Shown one piece after another: positions 8,493 through 19,222 of a DNA stretch of 64,000 nt. This stretch comes from Pseudonocardia bannensis (lineage in GTDB: Bacteria > Actinomycetota > Actinomycetes > Mycobacteriales > Pseudonocardiaceae): the NCBI RefSeq assembly GCF_012911875.1, contig NZ_JAAXKZ010000015.1, positions 1 to 64,000 on the forward strand, given 5' to 3'. Positions within the stretch are counted from its first letter, which is position 1. Every line of letters starts with the position of its first letter. Position numbers and translations under genes: made by a program. Under the pieces are notes generated by a model. The model was not told the DNA's origin. It ran no database searches and saw only the letters and a list, made by a program, of their open reading frames with translations.

Positions 8493-9458
8493 ATGTTCGC
8501 CGTCTACGCCGCAGAGCCCAACGCCGACGCTCCGCTCGACTCGCTGACCGTGGGCGAGCGGCCCGAACCCGAGGTCCCCGAGGGCTGGGTGGCGGTCAAG
8601 GTCACCGCCGCCAGCCTCAACATGCATGACATCTGGACGCTGCGGGGGGTCGGCATCAAGCCCGACCAGTTCCCCATGATCCTCGGTTGCGACGGCGCCG
8701 GAACGCTCGAGGACGGGACCGAGGTGGTGCTGCACTCGATCATCGGCGACCCGAACTGGAGCGGCGACGAGACGCTCGACCCGAAGCGCACCCTGCTCAC
8801 CGAGAAGCACCAGGGCAGCTTCGCCGACACCGTCGTGGTGCCGGCCCGCAACGCGATCCCGAAGCCCGCGGGCCTCTCGTCCGTGCAGGCCGCCGTCATG
8901 GGCACCGCGTGGTTGACCGCCTACCGGATGCTGTTCACCAAGTCCGGGCTCAAGCCGGGACAGACCATGCTGGTCCAGGGTGCGTCCGGCGGAGTGTCCA
9001 CCGCGCTGGTCCAATTGGGGCGTGCGGCCGGGATGCGGGTCTGGGTGACCGGACGTACGGACGAGAAGCGGGCGCTGGCCGAGAAGCTCGGTGCGCACGC
9101 CACCTTCCCCTCCGGGGAGCGGCTGCCCGGCAAGGTCGACGCGGTGTTCGAGACCGTCGGCGAGGCGACCTGGTCGCACTCCATGCGGGCCCTGCGCCCG
9201 GGCGGCGCGATCATCGTCTCCGGCTCGACCAGTGGCCCGAACCCCGGCGCTGACCTGCAGCGACTGTTCTTCCTGCAGCTGCGGGTGGAGGGCTCCACCA
9301 TGGGCACCCGCCAGGAGCTGGCCGATCTGCTCACCTTCGTGGACAACGCCGGTATCTCCCCGGAGGTCGGTCTGGAGTTGCCCATGGACAAGGCCGAGGA
9401 AGGCTTCCGCGCAATGCTGAATGGGGACACAGCGGGCAAGATCGTGTTTACTCGCTGA
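8493..9458 (+). CDS. Zinc-binding-type MDR dehydrogenase/quinone reductase-like
   Basis: About 321 residues of the medium-chain dehydrogenase/reductase family. A GroES-like N-terminal half (VAVKVTAASLNMHDIWTLRGVG, MILGCDGAGTLEDG) is followed by an NAD(P)H Rossmann half (MLVQGASGGVSTALVQLGRAAG, then PGGAIIVSGSTSG). Catalytic zinc ligands are not obvious, so it may act like quinone oxidoreductases. The ATG at 8493 is chosen because homologues begin MxAVYAAxPN and because TACATT at 8480-8485 lies 7 nt upstream; a GTG at 8475 would add six residues. It precedes a MarR regulator by 77 bp. Confidence 0.82.
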   Translation: MFAVYAAEPNADAPLDSLTVGERPEPEVPEGWVAVKVTAASLNMHDIWTLRGVGIKPDQFPMILGCDGAGTLEDGTEVVLHSIIGDPNWSGDETLDPKRTLLTEKHQGSFADTVVVPARNAIPKPAGLSSVQAAVMGTAWLTAYRMLFTKSGLKPGQTMLVQGASGGVSTALVQLGRAAGMRVWVTGRTDEKRALAEKLGAHATFPSGERLPGKVDAVFETVGEATWSHSMRALRPGGAIIVSGSTSGPNPGADLQRLFFLQLRVEGSTMGTRQELADLLTFVDNAGISPEVGLELPMDKAEEGFRAMLNGDTAGKIVFTR

Positions 9459-9535
9459 CACTACTCTTTCGAGTGTGGACTATTTCGCCAGCAGACCCGG
9501 GCAATTAGTCCTCCTAGCAAGTACAGTCAGGCACC

Positions 9536-10015
9536 GTGTCTGAGCCATCCAGTCGAACGGCGTCGGGATCGGTGTCCACCGTCCCGGCGCCGCGCGTGCC
9601 AGGCCTGGTCGAACTCCTCGACCAGGTCGACCGTGCGGTGGCTGCCGCGCTGTCCCCCGTCACCTCGGCAGAAGGGGTCAGCCGCGACGGCTGGCGAGTG
9701 CTGCTGATGCTGGCCCGCGGCGGCGGGCGCAGCATGGGCGAGATCGCCTCCCACACCGCGCTGCCTGCTCCGACCGCAACCCGCGTGGTCGACCGGCTGG
9801 TCGCCGGCCAACTCGCGTACCGACGCCACGATCCGGTCGACCGTCGGAGAGTACTGGTGCACCTCGCGCAGGACGGGCGGGCGGTCGTGGAACGTGTCTG
9901 CGGCCGCGTGGAGCGCCGGGTCGGTGACGCGATCGGGTCCGCCCACACGCCGGAGCGCGCCCAACTCGCCGAGCTGCTCGAGATGCTGACCGAGCGCAGC
10001 GCCGGGCACGGCTGA
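9536..10015 (+). CDS. MarR-family transcriptional regulator
   Basis: 159 residues with a winged helix-turn-helix. DGWRVLLMLARGGGRSMGEIASHTALPAPTATRVVDRLVAGQLAYR covers the recognition helices, and RHDPVDRRRVLVHLAQDGRAVVE is the diagnostic wing with the D-x-R motif. MarR proteins bind DNA as dimers and usually respond to phenolic or oxidative ligands. The upstream MDR dehydrogenase is a plausible target. The GTG at 9536 follows TACAGT (9522-9527) by 8 nt, suggesting its own promoter. Confidence 0.88.
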   Translation: MSEPSSRTASGSVSTVPAPRVPGLVELLDQVDRAVAAALSPVTSAEGVSRDGWRVLLMLARGGGRSMGEIASHTALPAPTATRVVDRLVAGQLAYRRHDPVDRRRVLVHLAQDGRAVVERVCGRVERRVGDAIGSAHTPERAQLAELLEMLTERSAGHG

Positions 10016-10079
10016 CCGACCGTCCGCCGACCCGTCCGACCGGACCCGGCACCACCGGCACCTGTGCGGCCGTCGCGTC

Positions 10080-10730
10080 CTACGTCCGTGCCGCCGCGGT
10101 TACCGCCGTGGCGAGCCATTCCCGGCCTCGCGGGCCGAAGTCGTCGCGAGCCCTGGCCACCCGTCCCAGCAGCTCGCGCCGTCCCCCCACCGCAGCCAGT
10201 ACGTCCGCGACCGTGACGCCGTGCGCCGGCCGGTCGAGCATCCGCACCGGATCGCCCGCCCGGACCGCCGCCGGTCGCTCCACCGCCAGGTAACACCCCG
10301 GACGGCGCGCCCGCATGAACCGCACCACCAGGTCCGGCACCCCGGCGAAGCTCGCGAACGTGGCACAGGGGATGCGCGGAGCGGTCACCCGCAGGACGGC
10401 AGCACCGACCCGCCACCGCTCTCCGATGACCGCGCCGGAGCAGTCGAACCCGGCCACGGTGAGGTTCTCCCCCACCTGCCCCGGTCTCATCGGGCGCTCG
10501 AGCTCGGCGGCCCAGAACGCGAGGTCCTCGACCGCGTAGGCGTACACCGCCTGCTCCGGGCCGCCGTGATGCTTCCGGTCGACGATCACGTCCCCCTCGA
10601 CGCCGTCGACGTCCAGGCGCACCGCACCGGACGCGGGCCGCTTGTCGATGCCCGACCGTCCGTGCCGGCTGATCACGCTCTGCACGCCCGCCGTCGCCAG
10701 ATTGACCGAGACCACCCGTCCGCCGTCCAT
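10080..10730 (-). CDS. MOSC-domain protein (YiiM-like)
   Basis: 216 residues. The MOSC fold is indicated by SGIDKRPASGAVRLDVDGVEGDVIVDRKHHGGPEQAVYAY, by MRPGQVGENLTVAGFD, and by the nearly invariant cysteine in RIPCATFASFAG. MOSC domains handle molybdenum-cofactor sulfur or metal-sulfur chemistry; YiiM-type relatives reduce N-hydroxylated compounds such as 6-hydroxylaminopurine. Start ATG at 10730, two bases after the stop of the nitronate monooxygenase gene, so the two form an operon. The pairing suggests handling of nitro or hydroxylamino compounds (inference). Confidence 0.85.
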   Translation of the reverse strand: MDGGRVVSVNLATAGVQSVISRHGRSGIDKRPASGAVRLDVDGVEGDVIVDRKHHGGPEQAVYAYAVEDLAFWAAELERPMRPGQVGENLTVAGFDCSGAVIGERWRVGAAVLRVTAPRIPCATFASFAGVPDLVVRFMRARRPGCYLAVERPAAVRAGDPVRMLDRPAHGVTVADVLAAVGGRRELLGRVARARDDFGPRGREWLATAVTAAART

Positions 10731-10732
10731 GC

Positions 10733-11791
10733 TCAGGCCCGCGTGCGGATCCGGTCGGCGAGCGCGGCGGCCGCAGCGGCCGCCTCGTCGCGCAGCAGGG
10801 CCACCAGGTCGGCGGCGGGCAACCCTCGCACCAGCGGATAGGCCTGCCCCGCCCACAGCGCCATCCGGTCGGCGTCTCCCTGCGCGCGGACGCGGGCCGT
10901 GATGTGGTGCACCTGCGGGTAGGCGGCCGGGGCGGCTGCGGTGTGCTCGTCGAGGAACGTGTTGCGGATGCCGCGCGCGATCCGACCGGTGAAGGCCCGG
11001 GTGAACTCGGTGCCCGGTCCGTCCGGCGCGGACAGCGCGGCACGGTGCACGGCCTTCGTCCCCGCTTCGGGACAGGTCAGGAAGGCGGTGCCGAGCTGCG
11101 CGGCGACGGCGCCCGCGGCGAGGACCGCGGCCACCCCGGCTCCGTCGGCGATGCCACCCGCCCCCACCAGCGGAAGGTCCACCGCGGCCGCGACCAGGCG
11201 CAGCGCGGCGAGGATGCCGAGCGCCTCGCCACCGGCCGGGTGCGACGCGTCGTCGCGGAACAGCCCGCGGTGTGCCCCCGCCTCCATGCCCTGGACGACC
11301 AGCGCGTCGGCGCCGGCCCGGGCCGCGATCCGGGCCTCGGCGGGGCCGGTCACCGTCACGACGACCTCGCTGCCCACCGCGTGCAGGTCACGCACGGTGG
11401 CGGCATCCGGGCAACCGAAGGTGAACGACACCAGCGGGACCGGCTCGGCGAGCAGCAGCGCGAGTTTGCCGGGATAGCCGTCGTCGTCATGGCGCGGCTC
11501 GCCCGGCTCCAGACCGGCCGCGACCAGCCGCTCCCGGTACTCCGTGACGCCGGCGTCGTGACGCGGCCCGGGAACGAACAGATTCACCCCGAACGGCCGG
11601 CCCGACAGCGCGCGCAGCGCGGCGATCCGATCGGCGAGCGCGGCGGCGTCGAGGTAGCCGCCCGCGAGGAAACCGAAGCCGCCCGCGTCACCGACGGCGG
11701 ACACCAGCTCCGGGGTGGTGGCGCCCCCGGCCATCGGTGCGGCGACGACCGGGACGGTGAGGCCCTCCAACAGCGTGCTCATATCCCGCAT
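10733..11791 (-). CDS. Nitronate monooxygenase (2-nitropropane dioxygenase family)
   Basis: 352 residues, FMN TIM barrel. Signature regions are VVAAPMAGGATTPELVSAVGDAGGFGFLAGGYL, PFGVNLFVPG, GADALVVQGMEAGAHRG, LVGAGGIADGAGVAAVLAAGA and AQLGTAFLTCPEAG. The family oxidises propionate-3-nitronate or alkyl nitronates. The ATG at 11791 or another at 11782 could be the start; neither has a strong ribosome-binding site. It heads the operon with the MOSC gene and sits 43 bp from the lepA stop. Confidence 0.88.
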   Translation of the reverse strand: MRDMSTLLEGLTVPVVAAPMAGGATTPELVSAVGDAGGFGFLAGGYLDAAALADRIAALRALSGRPFGVNLFVPGPRHDAGVTEYRERLVAAGLEPGEPRHDDDGYPGKLALLLAEPVPLVSFTFGCPDAATVRDLHAVGSEVVVTVTGPAEARIAARAGADALVVQGMEAGAHRGLFRDDASHPAGGEALGILAALRLVAAAVDLPLVGAGGIADGAGVAAVLAAGAVAAQLGTAFLTCPEAGTKAVHRAALSAPDGPGTEFTRAFTGRIARGIRNTFLDEHTAAAPAAYPQVHHITARVRAQGDADRMALWAGQAYPLVRGLPAADLVALLRDEAAAAAAALADRIRTRA

Positions 11792-11834
11792 GCTGCCGTG
11801 TGGCCCCCGCCCGCCGCGAACGGGTTCCCGTGCG

Positions 11835-13676
<1,842 letters not shown>

Positions 13677-13868
13677 TCACAGATCCATTCGATGCGGGTA
13701 ACTCCATCGTCCCACGTTCGCGCAGGTGCCCTCGCGGGCACGTCGATCTCGGGCCTCGGACCGGCGGCACGGCCGCCGCTGAACCCGGACTCGTGATCGC
13801 TGCGTGGCGGAGCGCAGCAGCGGGTGTAACCCCGGACACCGATGGGCACATACCGGCAGGAGGCTCAC

Positions 13869-14738
13869 ATGACGACTGCCGGGCACGAAACGGAATCCTG
13901 GATCGGCCGCACGGTGCACGGCCGCGGTGGCGTGAAGCTCGGGCGGCTGACCCGCGTCTTCCCCTCGGACGGCGGCGGCCCGCCCACCTGGGGCGTGGTG
14001 AAGAGCCGCAGGGGTGGCGGCCGCCTCGTTCCGCTCGACGGCGCCGCCGCGCACGGAGAGCGCGGGGTCGCCGTGCCGGTCGACCGCGGGGCCTTCCGCA
14101 CCGCCCCGGTGGCGCCCGACGGCGAGCCCACGGCGCAGGTGCGCTCGGACCTCGACCGCCACTACGCCGAGCGCGGAGCCCTCGCCGCCGCGCACGAACG
14201 CCAGCACGAGCGCTTCGGAGGCCTCAAGGCCGGTGCCTCGTTCTTCGGCTGGCTGGTCGCGGTCGGATTGACCGTGCTGCTCGGCGCGGCGGTCGCCGGG
14301 GTGGCCGCCGCGGCCGGTGTCTCGCTGGACCTGGCCTCGTCCCCCGCGCAGGCGGCGGGCCCTCCGCCGGAGACCGTCGGCCTGATCGGCGGAGCGCTGC
14401 TCCTCGCGGTGCTGGCGCTGTCCTACTTCGGCGGCGGTTACGTCGCGGGCCGGCTGGCCCGGTTCGACGGCGCCCGCAACGGCTTCGGCGTCTGGGCGCT
14501 GGGACTGCTGGTCACCGCGGCCCTCACCGCGGTCGGGGCGATCGCGGGCGCCCGGTACAACCTGCTCGAGCAGATCCAGGTGCCGGCCATGTCGATCCCG
14601 ACGACCGCGCTGACCATCGGCGGCGTCGTCACGCTGACGGCCGTCACGCTGGCCAGCCTCGCCGCCGCCGTCCTCGGCGGCAAGGCGGGTGAGCGCTACC
14701 ACCGCAAGGTCGAGCGGGCGGCGACGATCGTCGAGTGA
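13869..14738 (+). CDS. PRC-barrel-like membrane protein
   Basis: 289 residues. The N-terminal 75 residues resemble a PRC barrel (SWIGRTVHGRGGVKLGRLTRVF, then PPTWGVVKSR). A charged helix precedes about four membrane spans (GASFFGWLVAVGLTVLLGAAVAGVAAAAG; IGGALLLAVLALSYFGGGYVAG; VWALGLLVTAALTAVGAIAGA; LTIGGVVTLTAVTLASLAAAV). The function is unknown. The ATG at 13869 has a strong AGGAGG at 5-6 nt; the open frame upstream of it is ignored. The intergenic region to lepA (192 bp) must hold both promoters; I see no clear motif. Confidence 0.78.
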   Translation: MTTAGHETESWIGRTVHGRGGVKLGRLTRVFPSDGGGPPTWGVVKSRRGGGRLVPLDGAAAHGERGVAVPVDRGAFRTAPVAPDGEPTAQVRSDLDRHYAERGALAAAHERQHERFGGLKAGASFFGWLVAVGLTVLLGAAVAGVAAAAGVSLDLASSPAQAAGPPPETVGLIGGALLLAVLALSYFGGGYVAGRLARFDGARNGFGVWALGLLVTAALTAVGAIAGARYNLLEQIQVPAMSIPTTALTIGGVVTLTAVTLASLAAAVLGGKAGERYHRKVERAATIVE

Positions 14739-14745
14739 GCCGCGC

Positions 14746-15354
14746 CTACCGGCCGAGGAACCCCGGAGCCGTGCCGTCCCACTCCTCGATCGGGGCGCAG
14801 TGCCAGTACCACTCCGACAACCGGGGCCGCTCCCCCAGTGGGGCGCGGCCGTTCGCCCAGCGCAGGGCGGGCCACGACCGGCCGTCGGTGGGTGCCCACG
14901 GGAACAGCCGGCGCAGCGTGTGCCCGGCCAGCCGGACGTCGGGTTCGAAGACCAGACCGAGACCGCGGGCGGCGTCGTCGGTGTGGACCAGGAGTTCGTC
15001 GCAGGCCATCGCGGCGAAACCGGAGGTGTCGGCCGTACCGGCCGGATGGAAGCCGCGGGCACCCGGCGGTGCGGCGTCGAGGACGGCGGCGAGCACGTCG
15101 GCCGCCGTCACCACGGTCGCGAGCAGGGCGGCCGGCGGGGCCGACGGACGTACCCGCAGCTCCATCGTCGGGACCGCGGCCGGCCCCGCGGCGAGATCGG
15201 TCGCGTACCGGAGCAGCGTCTCACCCACGTGCGCGACCACCTCGGCCACGCTCAGCTGCAGGTCCCCGGCCGCCGCCGTCCAGTCGCGTCCGGTCATCGG
15301 CTCCAGCGCCGCGCGCGAGGATGCTGCGGCCACCCGGACGTCGTCGCCATCCAT
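14746..15354 (-). CDS. Maleylpyruvate isomerase N-terminal-type (DinB-like) protein
   Basis: 202 residues. A DinB-like four-helix bundle is suggested by VRVAAASSRAALEPMTGRDWTAAAGDLQLSVAEVVAHVGETLLRYA and the later CDELLVHTDDAARGLGLVFEP; the metal-binding histidine pattern (H in VVAHVGE, H in LLVHTDD) matches mycothiol-dependent enzymes. The C-terminal WPALRWANG and LSEWYWHCAPIEEWDG are typical. The ATG at 15354 is preferred because TACGGT (complement of 15362-15367) lies 7 nt upstream, a leaderless arrangement; in-frame GTG 15363 and ATG 15396 are alternatives. The substrate is unknown. Confidence 0.75.
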   Translation of the reverse strand: MDGDDVRVAAASSRAALEPMTGRDWTAAAGDLQLSVAEVVAHVGETLLRYATDLAAGPAAVPTMELRVRPSAPPAALLATVVTAADVLAAVLDAAPPGARGFHPAGTADTSGFAAMACDELLVHTDDAARGLGLVFEPDVRLAGHTLRRLFPWAPTDGRSWPALRWANGRAPLGERPRLSEWYWHCAPIEEWDGTAPGFLGR

Positions 15355-15424
15355 GCGCTCCACCGTAATCACCTCGGCCCCGTGAACATTCGGCACCGAT
15401 CGGTCTGCGCCACGAAGGGCGAGG

Positions 15425-16240
15425 TCAGCCCGTCAACAACCGCGTACCGAGGGTCACCACCAGGGCGGCGACGACGACGAGGAAGACCCGGCGCACGAAC
15501 GCCGACCCGCGGCTCACGGCCAGCCGGGCCCCGAGCACGCTGCCCGTGAGGTTCACCGCCGCCATCACCGCACCCAGGCCGAGCAGCACCGCCCCTGCGG
15601 GGAGGAAGTAGAGAATCGCCCCGATGTTCGTGGCCGTGTTGACGACCTTGGCCGTCGCCGACGCGGCCAGGAACGCGAACCCGACCACCCCGACCAGCAG
15701 GAACACCAGGAACGACCCCGTTCCGGGCCCGGCCAGGCCGTCGTAGAACCCGATCCCGGCTCCGCCCGCGAGCATGACCGCGAGTTGGGCGCGGCGGCCG
15801 AACCGGGGGGCGTGCTCGGCGCCGAGCCCCGGGCGGCGCCACGTGTACAGGCCGACCCCCACCAGCGCGACGAGCACCACGCTCGACAGCACCCGCGACG
15901 GCAGCGCCGCCGCCAGCAGCGCCCCGCCGAGGGCTCCGACGAATGCGGCGACCGCCATCGGGCCGCTGTGCCGCCAGTCGATCCGGACCCGCCGGGCGTA
16001 GGCCACGGCCGCGGACGCCGTGCCCACCACCGCGGCCAGCTTGTTCGTGGCCACCGAGAAGATCACCTGGTCGCCGGGGAGGAACAGCAGCAGCACCGGC
16101 AGCTGGATCAACCCGCCACCGCCCACGATCGCGTCGACCAGCCCGGCGGCGAGCGCCGCCACGACGAGCACGAGCAACGCCAGCGGACTGACCTGTCCGA
16201 ACCCCGGCCAGGACAGCGGCTGGGTGAGCGCATCGATCAC
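15425..16240 (-). CDS. TSUP-family (TauE/SafE) membrane transporter
   Basis: 271 residues with about eight hydrophobic spans. The family repeats are visible: LAAGLVDAIVGGGGLIQLPVLLLF near the N-terminus and AGIGFYDGLAGPGTGSFLVFLLVGVVG in the second half. VATNKLAAVVGTASAAVAY is also characteristic. TSUP proteins export or import sulfite, sulfonates or other organosulfur anions. Start GTG at 16240 (ending in the context CACGTCC on the plus strand). It is followed upstream, on the same strand, by the broken mscL gene. Confidence 0.88.
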   Translation of the reverse strand: MIDALTQPLSWPGFGQVSPLALLVLVVAALAAGLVDAIVGGGGLIQLPVLLLFLPGDQVIFSVATNKLAAVVGTASAAVAYARRVRIDWRHSGPMAVAAFVGALGGALLAAALPSRVLSSVVLVALVGVGLYTWRRPGLGAEHAPRFGRRAQLAVMLAGGAGIGFYDGLAGPGTGSFLVFLLVGVVGFAFLAASATAKVVNTATNIGAILYFLPAGAVLLGLGAVMAAVNLTGSVLGARLAVSRGSAFVRRVFLVVVAALVVTLGTRLLTG

Positions 16241-16265
16241 GTCCGGCCACCCTACGGGCCGGAGC

Positions 16266-16720
16266 TCACTCCCCGGTGCGGGTGCGGTCGGCGATCAACG
16301 GTGCGTCCTCCTCCTCGGCCTGGGCCGGCTCGATGTCGGCGGTGCACCACTTGCACTTCAGCGCGTCGACCGGGACGAACTCCTTGCAGTAGGGGCACTC
16401 CCGGCTGCCCTGCGCCCGGAAGCTGCCCAGGCCGGCCTTCCTCAGCAGCTTGACCAGCGCGAAGAGCACAGCACCCAGGAGCAGGAAGTTGACCATCGCG
16501 GTGAGGAAGGCGCCGTAGCGGATCTCCGAGTCGTTGAGGACGAACTTCAACGCGGAGAAGTCGGGCTGGCCGAAGACGGCCGCCACGAACTGCATGATCA
16601 CGTCATTGGCGAGACTGTCGACCAGCGTGGCGAACGCCGTGCCGATGATGAACCCGAGCGCCAGGTCGACATGTTGCCGCCCAACGCGAACGCCTTGAAC
16701 CCCGACCACAGACCTTTCAC
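16266..16720 (-). pseudogene. mscL: Large-conductance mechanosensitive channel MscL with zinc ribbon, frameshifted
   Basis: The GTG at 16720 (AAGGGG ribosome-binding site) starts KGLWSGFKAFALGGNM. The next codons are out of frame, but the shifted frame continues VDLALGFIIGTAFATLVDSLANDVIM (first membrane span) and GAFLTAMVNFLLLGAVLFALVKLL (second span). A single missing base between 16670 and 16671 (ATGTCGAC for the expected ATGGTCGAC) explains the break. The C-terminus carries a zinc ribbon (CPYCKEF, then CKWC), seen in some actinobacterial MscL. A true loss-of-function mutation or a base-calling error would look the same. Confidence 0.8.
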
Positions 16721-16917
16721 GACGACCCCTTCTCGACGTGTCCACCGGCCTCTGAAGTAGCCGCGACGGCGCGAATGATGCGCCGGGGACCATGCATCGC
16801 GCGAGGCAGCACGCTGCCCCGTCCGGGTGGGCCGTGGTTCCGCCCTCCCCACCCGGGAAGATCCACGCGGGTAACGTCGCCGACGAGACCGACGCAGGAG
16901 ACCCGGGAGGTCGTTGA

Positions 16918-17382
16918 ATGAGCGTCACGCCGATCCCACCGCTCGACCGCAAGCAGGCCGCGGCCGCCGTACTCGCCGCCAAGAAGCGGCTCGGGCTGCG
17001 CTGGGAGAACCTCGCCGAGGTTCTCGGCCGCTCCACCCCGTGGTCCACCTCCGCGCTGCTCGGCCAGCAGCCGCTGACCGACGAACAGGCCGCCGCCGTC
17101 GGATCCGCCCTCGACCTGGACCAGTCCGTCGTCGAGGCACTGACCCTGCCGCCGATCCGGGGCAAGGAGGCCGTCGACACCACCGATCCGCTGGTCTACC
17201 GGCTCACCGAGATGGTGCAGGTCTACGGCGGGGCGATCCGGGAGCTGGTACGCGAGGAGTTCGGCGACGGCATCGTCAGCGCGATCGACTTCGAGCTGGA
17301 TCTCGAGCGCGTCGCCGACCCCAAGGGAGACCGGGTCAAGATGACCATGAACGGGAAGTTCCTGCCCTACCGCGTCTGGTAG
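16918..17382 (+). CDS. cynS: Cyanate hydratase (cyanase)
   Basis: 154 residues, matching the E. coli enzyme length. A helix-turn-helix-like N-terminal domain (AAKKRLGLRWENLAEVLGRSTPW) precedes the catalytic domain, where YRLTEMVQVYGGAIRELVREEFGDGIVSAIDF contains the conserved Arg, Glu and Ser of the active site; the C-terminus DRVKMTMNGKFLPY is typical. It converts cyanate and bicarbonate to carbamate, hence ammonia and CO2. The ATG at 16918 has GGGAGG at 7 nt. No carbonic anhydrase or cyanate transporter is adjacent. Confidence 0.95.
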   Translation: MSVTPIPPLDRKQAAAAVLAAKKRLGLRWENLAEVLGRSTPWSTSALLGQQPLTDEQAAAVGSALDLDQSVVEALTLPPIRGKEAVDTTDPLVYRLTEMVQVYGGAIRELVREEFGDGIVSAIDFELDLERVADPKGDRVKMTMNGKFLPYRVW

Positions 17383-17395
17383 TCCCCCGCGGGTG

Positions 17396-17418
17396 GACAC
17401 GACCGCCAGGTCGGTGTC
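17396..17418. terminator. Hairpin between convergent cynS and transglutaminase genes
   Basis: GACACGACC and GGTCGGTGTC form a 9-bp stem with one bulge and a GCCA loop, located between two converging stop codons. No T-run follows. A shared bidirectional terminator is the simplest reading. Confidence 0.5.
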
Positions 17419-17432
17419 ATGCGCTCAGGGGG

Positions 17433-18275
17433 CTATGCCAGTCGTGTCATGTTCACCGTGACGTCGAGAGCCTCCGCGGATCCCCCCGAGTAGATGCCCT
17501 TCAGCGGGCAGACATCGGAGTAGTCGCGGCCCACGGCGACCCAGACGTGCCGGTGCGCGATCTCGATGTCGTTGGTCGGGTCGTAGCCCCACCAGTCCCC
17601 GGTCCACGCCTCGATCCACGCATGGCTCTCCCCGCTGATCGTCTCCTTCACCTCGGTGTCCGCCCGCGGCAGCAGGTAGCCCGACACGTAGCGCGCCGGG
17701 ATCCCCATCGACCGCAGCAGCAGCAGCGTCAGGTGCGCGTAGTCCTGGCAGACGCCCTTGCCGGCCTGCCACGCCTCGATCGCCGAGGTGTGCACGCCGG
17801 TCGTCCCGGCCCGGTAGGTGAGGTGCTCGCGGACCCAGCGGCACGCGGCGAGCACGGCGTCGGCGGGTTCCAGGCCCCGGCGCAGCGACGCCGCGACCTT
17901 GGCGAGCTCGCGGTCGGCGCAGACGTACTCGGTGAACTCGAGCGTCTCGGTGAACCGGTCCCGCACCGGCTCGGCGGCCAGCTCCTCCCAGGTCGCCGAC
18001 CGGGCGGGCGCCACGGCGTCGGCGGTCTCGACCACCGAGGTGCCGACGACCTGTAGTTCGGTGTGCGGGGCGTGCAGGTCGAACGCGGTGACCGTGGTGC
18101 CCCAGTAGTCGGTGTAGCGGTAGGAGCGGGTCGCCGGCGTCGTCTCGATCCGGCTCACGATCACGTTCTGACGGTTGTCGCTGCGCGGGGTCAGCCGGAC
18201 CTCGTTGTAGGACTCGTGGACCGGCGCGGAGTACCGGCAGCCCGTCTCGTGCACGACCCGGACACGCCAGCCCAT
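17433..18275 (-). CDS. Transglutaminase-like cysteine peptidase family protein
   Basis: 280 residues. An N-terminal beta-rich domain (WRVRVVHETGCRYSAPVHESYNEVRLTPR) precedes the transglutaminase core. The catalytic Cys is in GKGVCQDYAHLTLLLLRSMGIPARYVSGYL, the His in SGESHAWIEAW, and the Asp in WWGYDPTND. It is the orthologue of Rv2409c and closes the conserved trio with the alpha-E and circularly permuted ATP-grasp genes. It begins just after the alpha-E stop; a GTG at 18281 overlapping that stop is an alternative start. The trio is predicted to act on a peptide or amide substrate, but the reaction is not known. Confidence 0.9.
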   Translation of the reverse strand: MGWRVRVVHETGCRYSAPVHESYNEVRLTPRSDNRQNVIVSRIETTPATRSYRYTDYWGTTVTAFDLHAPHTELQVVGTSVVETADAVAPARSATWEELAAEPVRDRFTETLEFTEYVCADRELAKVAASLRRGLEPADAVLAACRWVREHLTYRAGTTGVHTSAIEAWQAGKGVCQDYAHLTLLLLRSMGIPARYVSGYLLPRADTEVKETISGESHAWIEAWTGDWWGYDPTNDIEIAHRHVWVAVGRDYSDVCPLKGIYSGGSAEALDVTVNMTRLA

Positions 18276-18277
18276 GT

Positions 18278-19222
18278 TCACACGACCTCCGGCGCGGTCC
18301 ACGCCACCCGGGGCGCGGCGTGGAAGTACTGCAGCGACACGGCCTCGCCGACGTCGCGGATGCACCCCTGCAGGCCGAGCAGCTGCGCGGGCAGGTCGTC
18401 GAGCAGCTCGTCGGGACGCAGGAACTCCAGCTCGCTGCGGGCCCGGCCGAGCAGCCGCAGCGCCTCGGCCTTGGCGCCCACCCGCACCGTCGGGCGGTTG
18501 TCGAGCTGCTGCAGGCAGTTCTCCGCCTCCCGCAGGGCGTGGAACACCGACCGCGGGAACAGCCGGTCCATCAGCAGGAACTGCACGACCCGTGCGGCGT
18601 CCAGCGCGCCCCGGTACGTGCGCAGGTAGGTGTCCTGCGCGCCGGCGCAGCGCAGCACGGTCAGCCAGCCCGGCGACGACATCCGGTCCGACATCCGCGA
18701 CATCAGCAGCCGCACCACCATGTCCACCCGTTCCATCGAGCGGCCCAGCAGGTAGAAGCGCCAGGTGTCGTCGCGGCTCATCGTGGACGCCGCCAACCCG
18801 GCGAACATCGCCGCGCGATCCTCCACGTAGGAGAAGAACGCGTGCGGTCCCACCCAGCGGGCGTAGCGCTGCCGCTCCGGCAGCGCGTTCCACGTGGCGT
18901 TGAGGCACTCCCACATCTCCGCGGAGACCACCTCGCGGGCACCGCGAGCGTTCTCGCGGGCGGCCGAGACGGACGAGACGATCGAGCCCGGGTGCTCGCC
19001 GGAGTACCCGACGAGCTCGGTCAGCGACCACGCGTCGAGCGGTTCGTCGGTGCCGGGTTCGACGCCGAGCACGCCGAGCAGGTTGCGGGCCGCCCGGTCG
19101 GCATCCACGGTGGCGTCCTCGAGCAGCTGGTGCACCGAGACATCGAGGACGCGGGCGGTGTCGTCGGCGCGCTCGACGTAGCGGCCGATCCAGTACAGCG
19201 ACTCCGCGTTGCGGGCGAGCAT
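18278..19222 (-). CDS. Alpha-E domain protein
   Basis: 314 residues, all-helical. The N-terminus LARNAESLYWIGRYVERADDTARVLDV is diagnostic for alpha-E (DUF403), and FYLLGRSMERVDMVVRLL repeats the same helix signature mid-protein. The family is almost always encoded between a circularly permuted ATP-grasp protein and a transglutaminase, as here. It starts directly after the ATP-grasp stop with no gap, so the three are one translational unit. The orthologue is Rv2410c. Its own biochemical role is undefined. Confidence 0.92.
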   Translation of the reverse strand: MLARNAESLYWIGRYVERADDTARVLDVSVHQLLEDATVDADRAARNLLGVLGVEPGTDEPLDAWSLTELVGYSGEHPGSIVSSVSAARENARGAREVVSAEMWECLNATWNALPERQRYARWVGPHAFFSYVEDRAAMFAGLAASTMSRDDTWRFYLLGRSMERVDMVVRLLMSRMSDRMSSPGWLTVLRCAGAQDTYLRTYRGALDAARVVQFLLMDRLFPRSVFHALREAENCLQQLDNRPTVRVGAKAEALRLLGRARSELEFLRPDELLDDLPAQLLGLQGCIRDVGEAVSLQYFHAAPRVAWTAPEVV

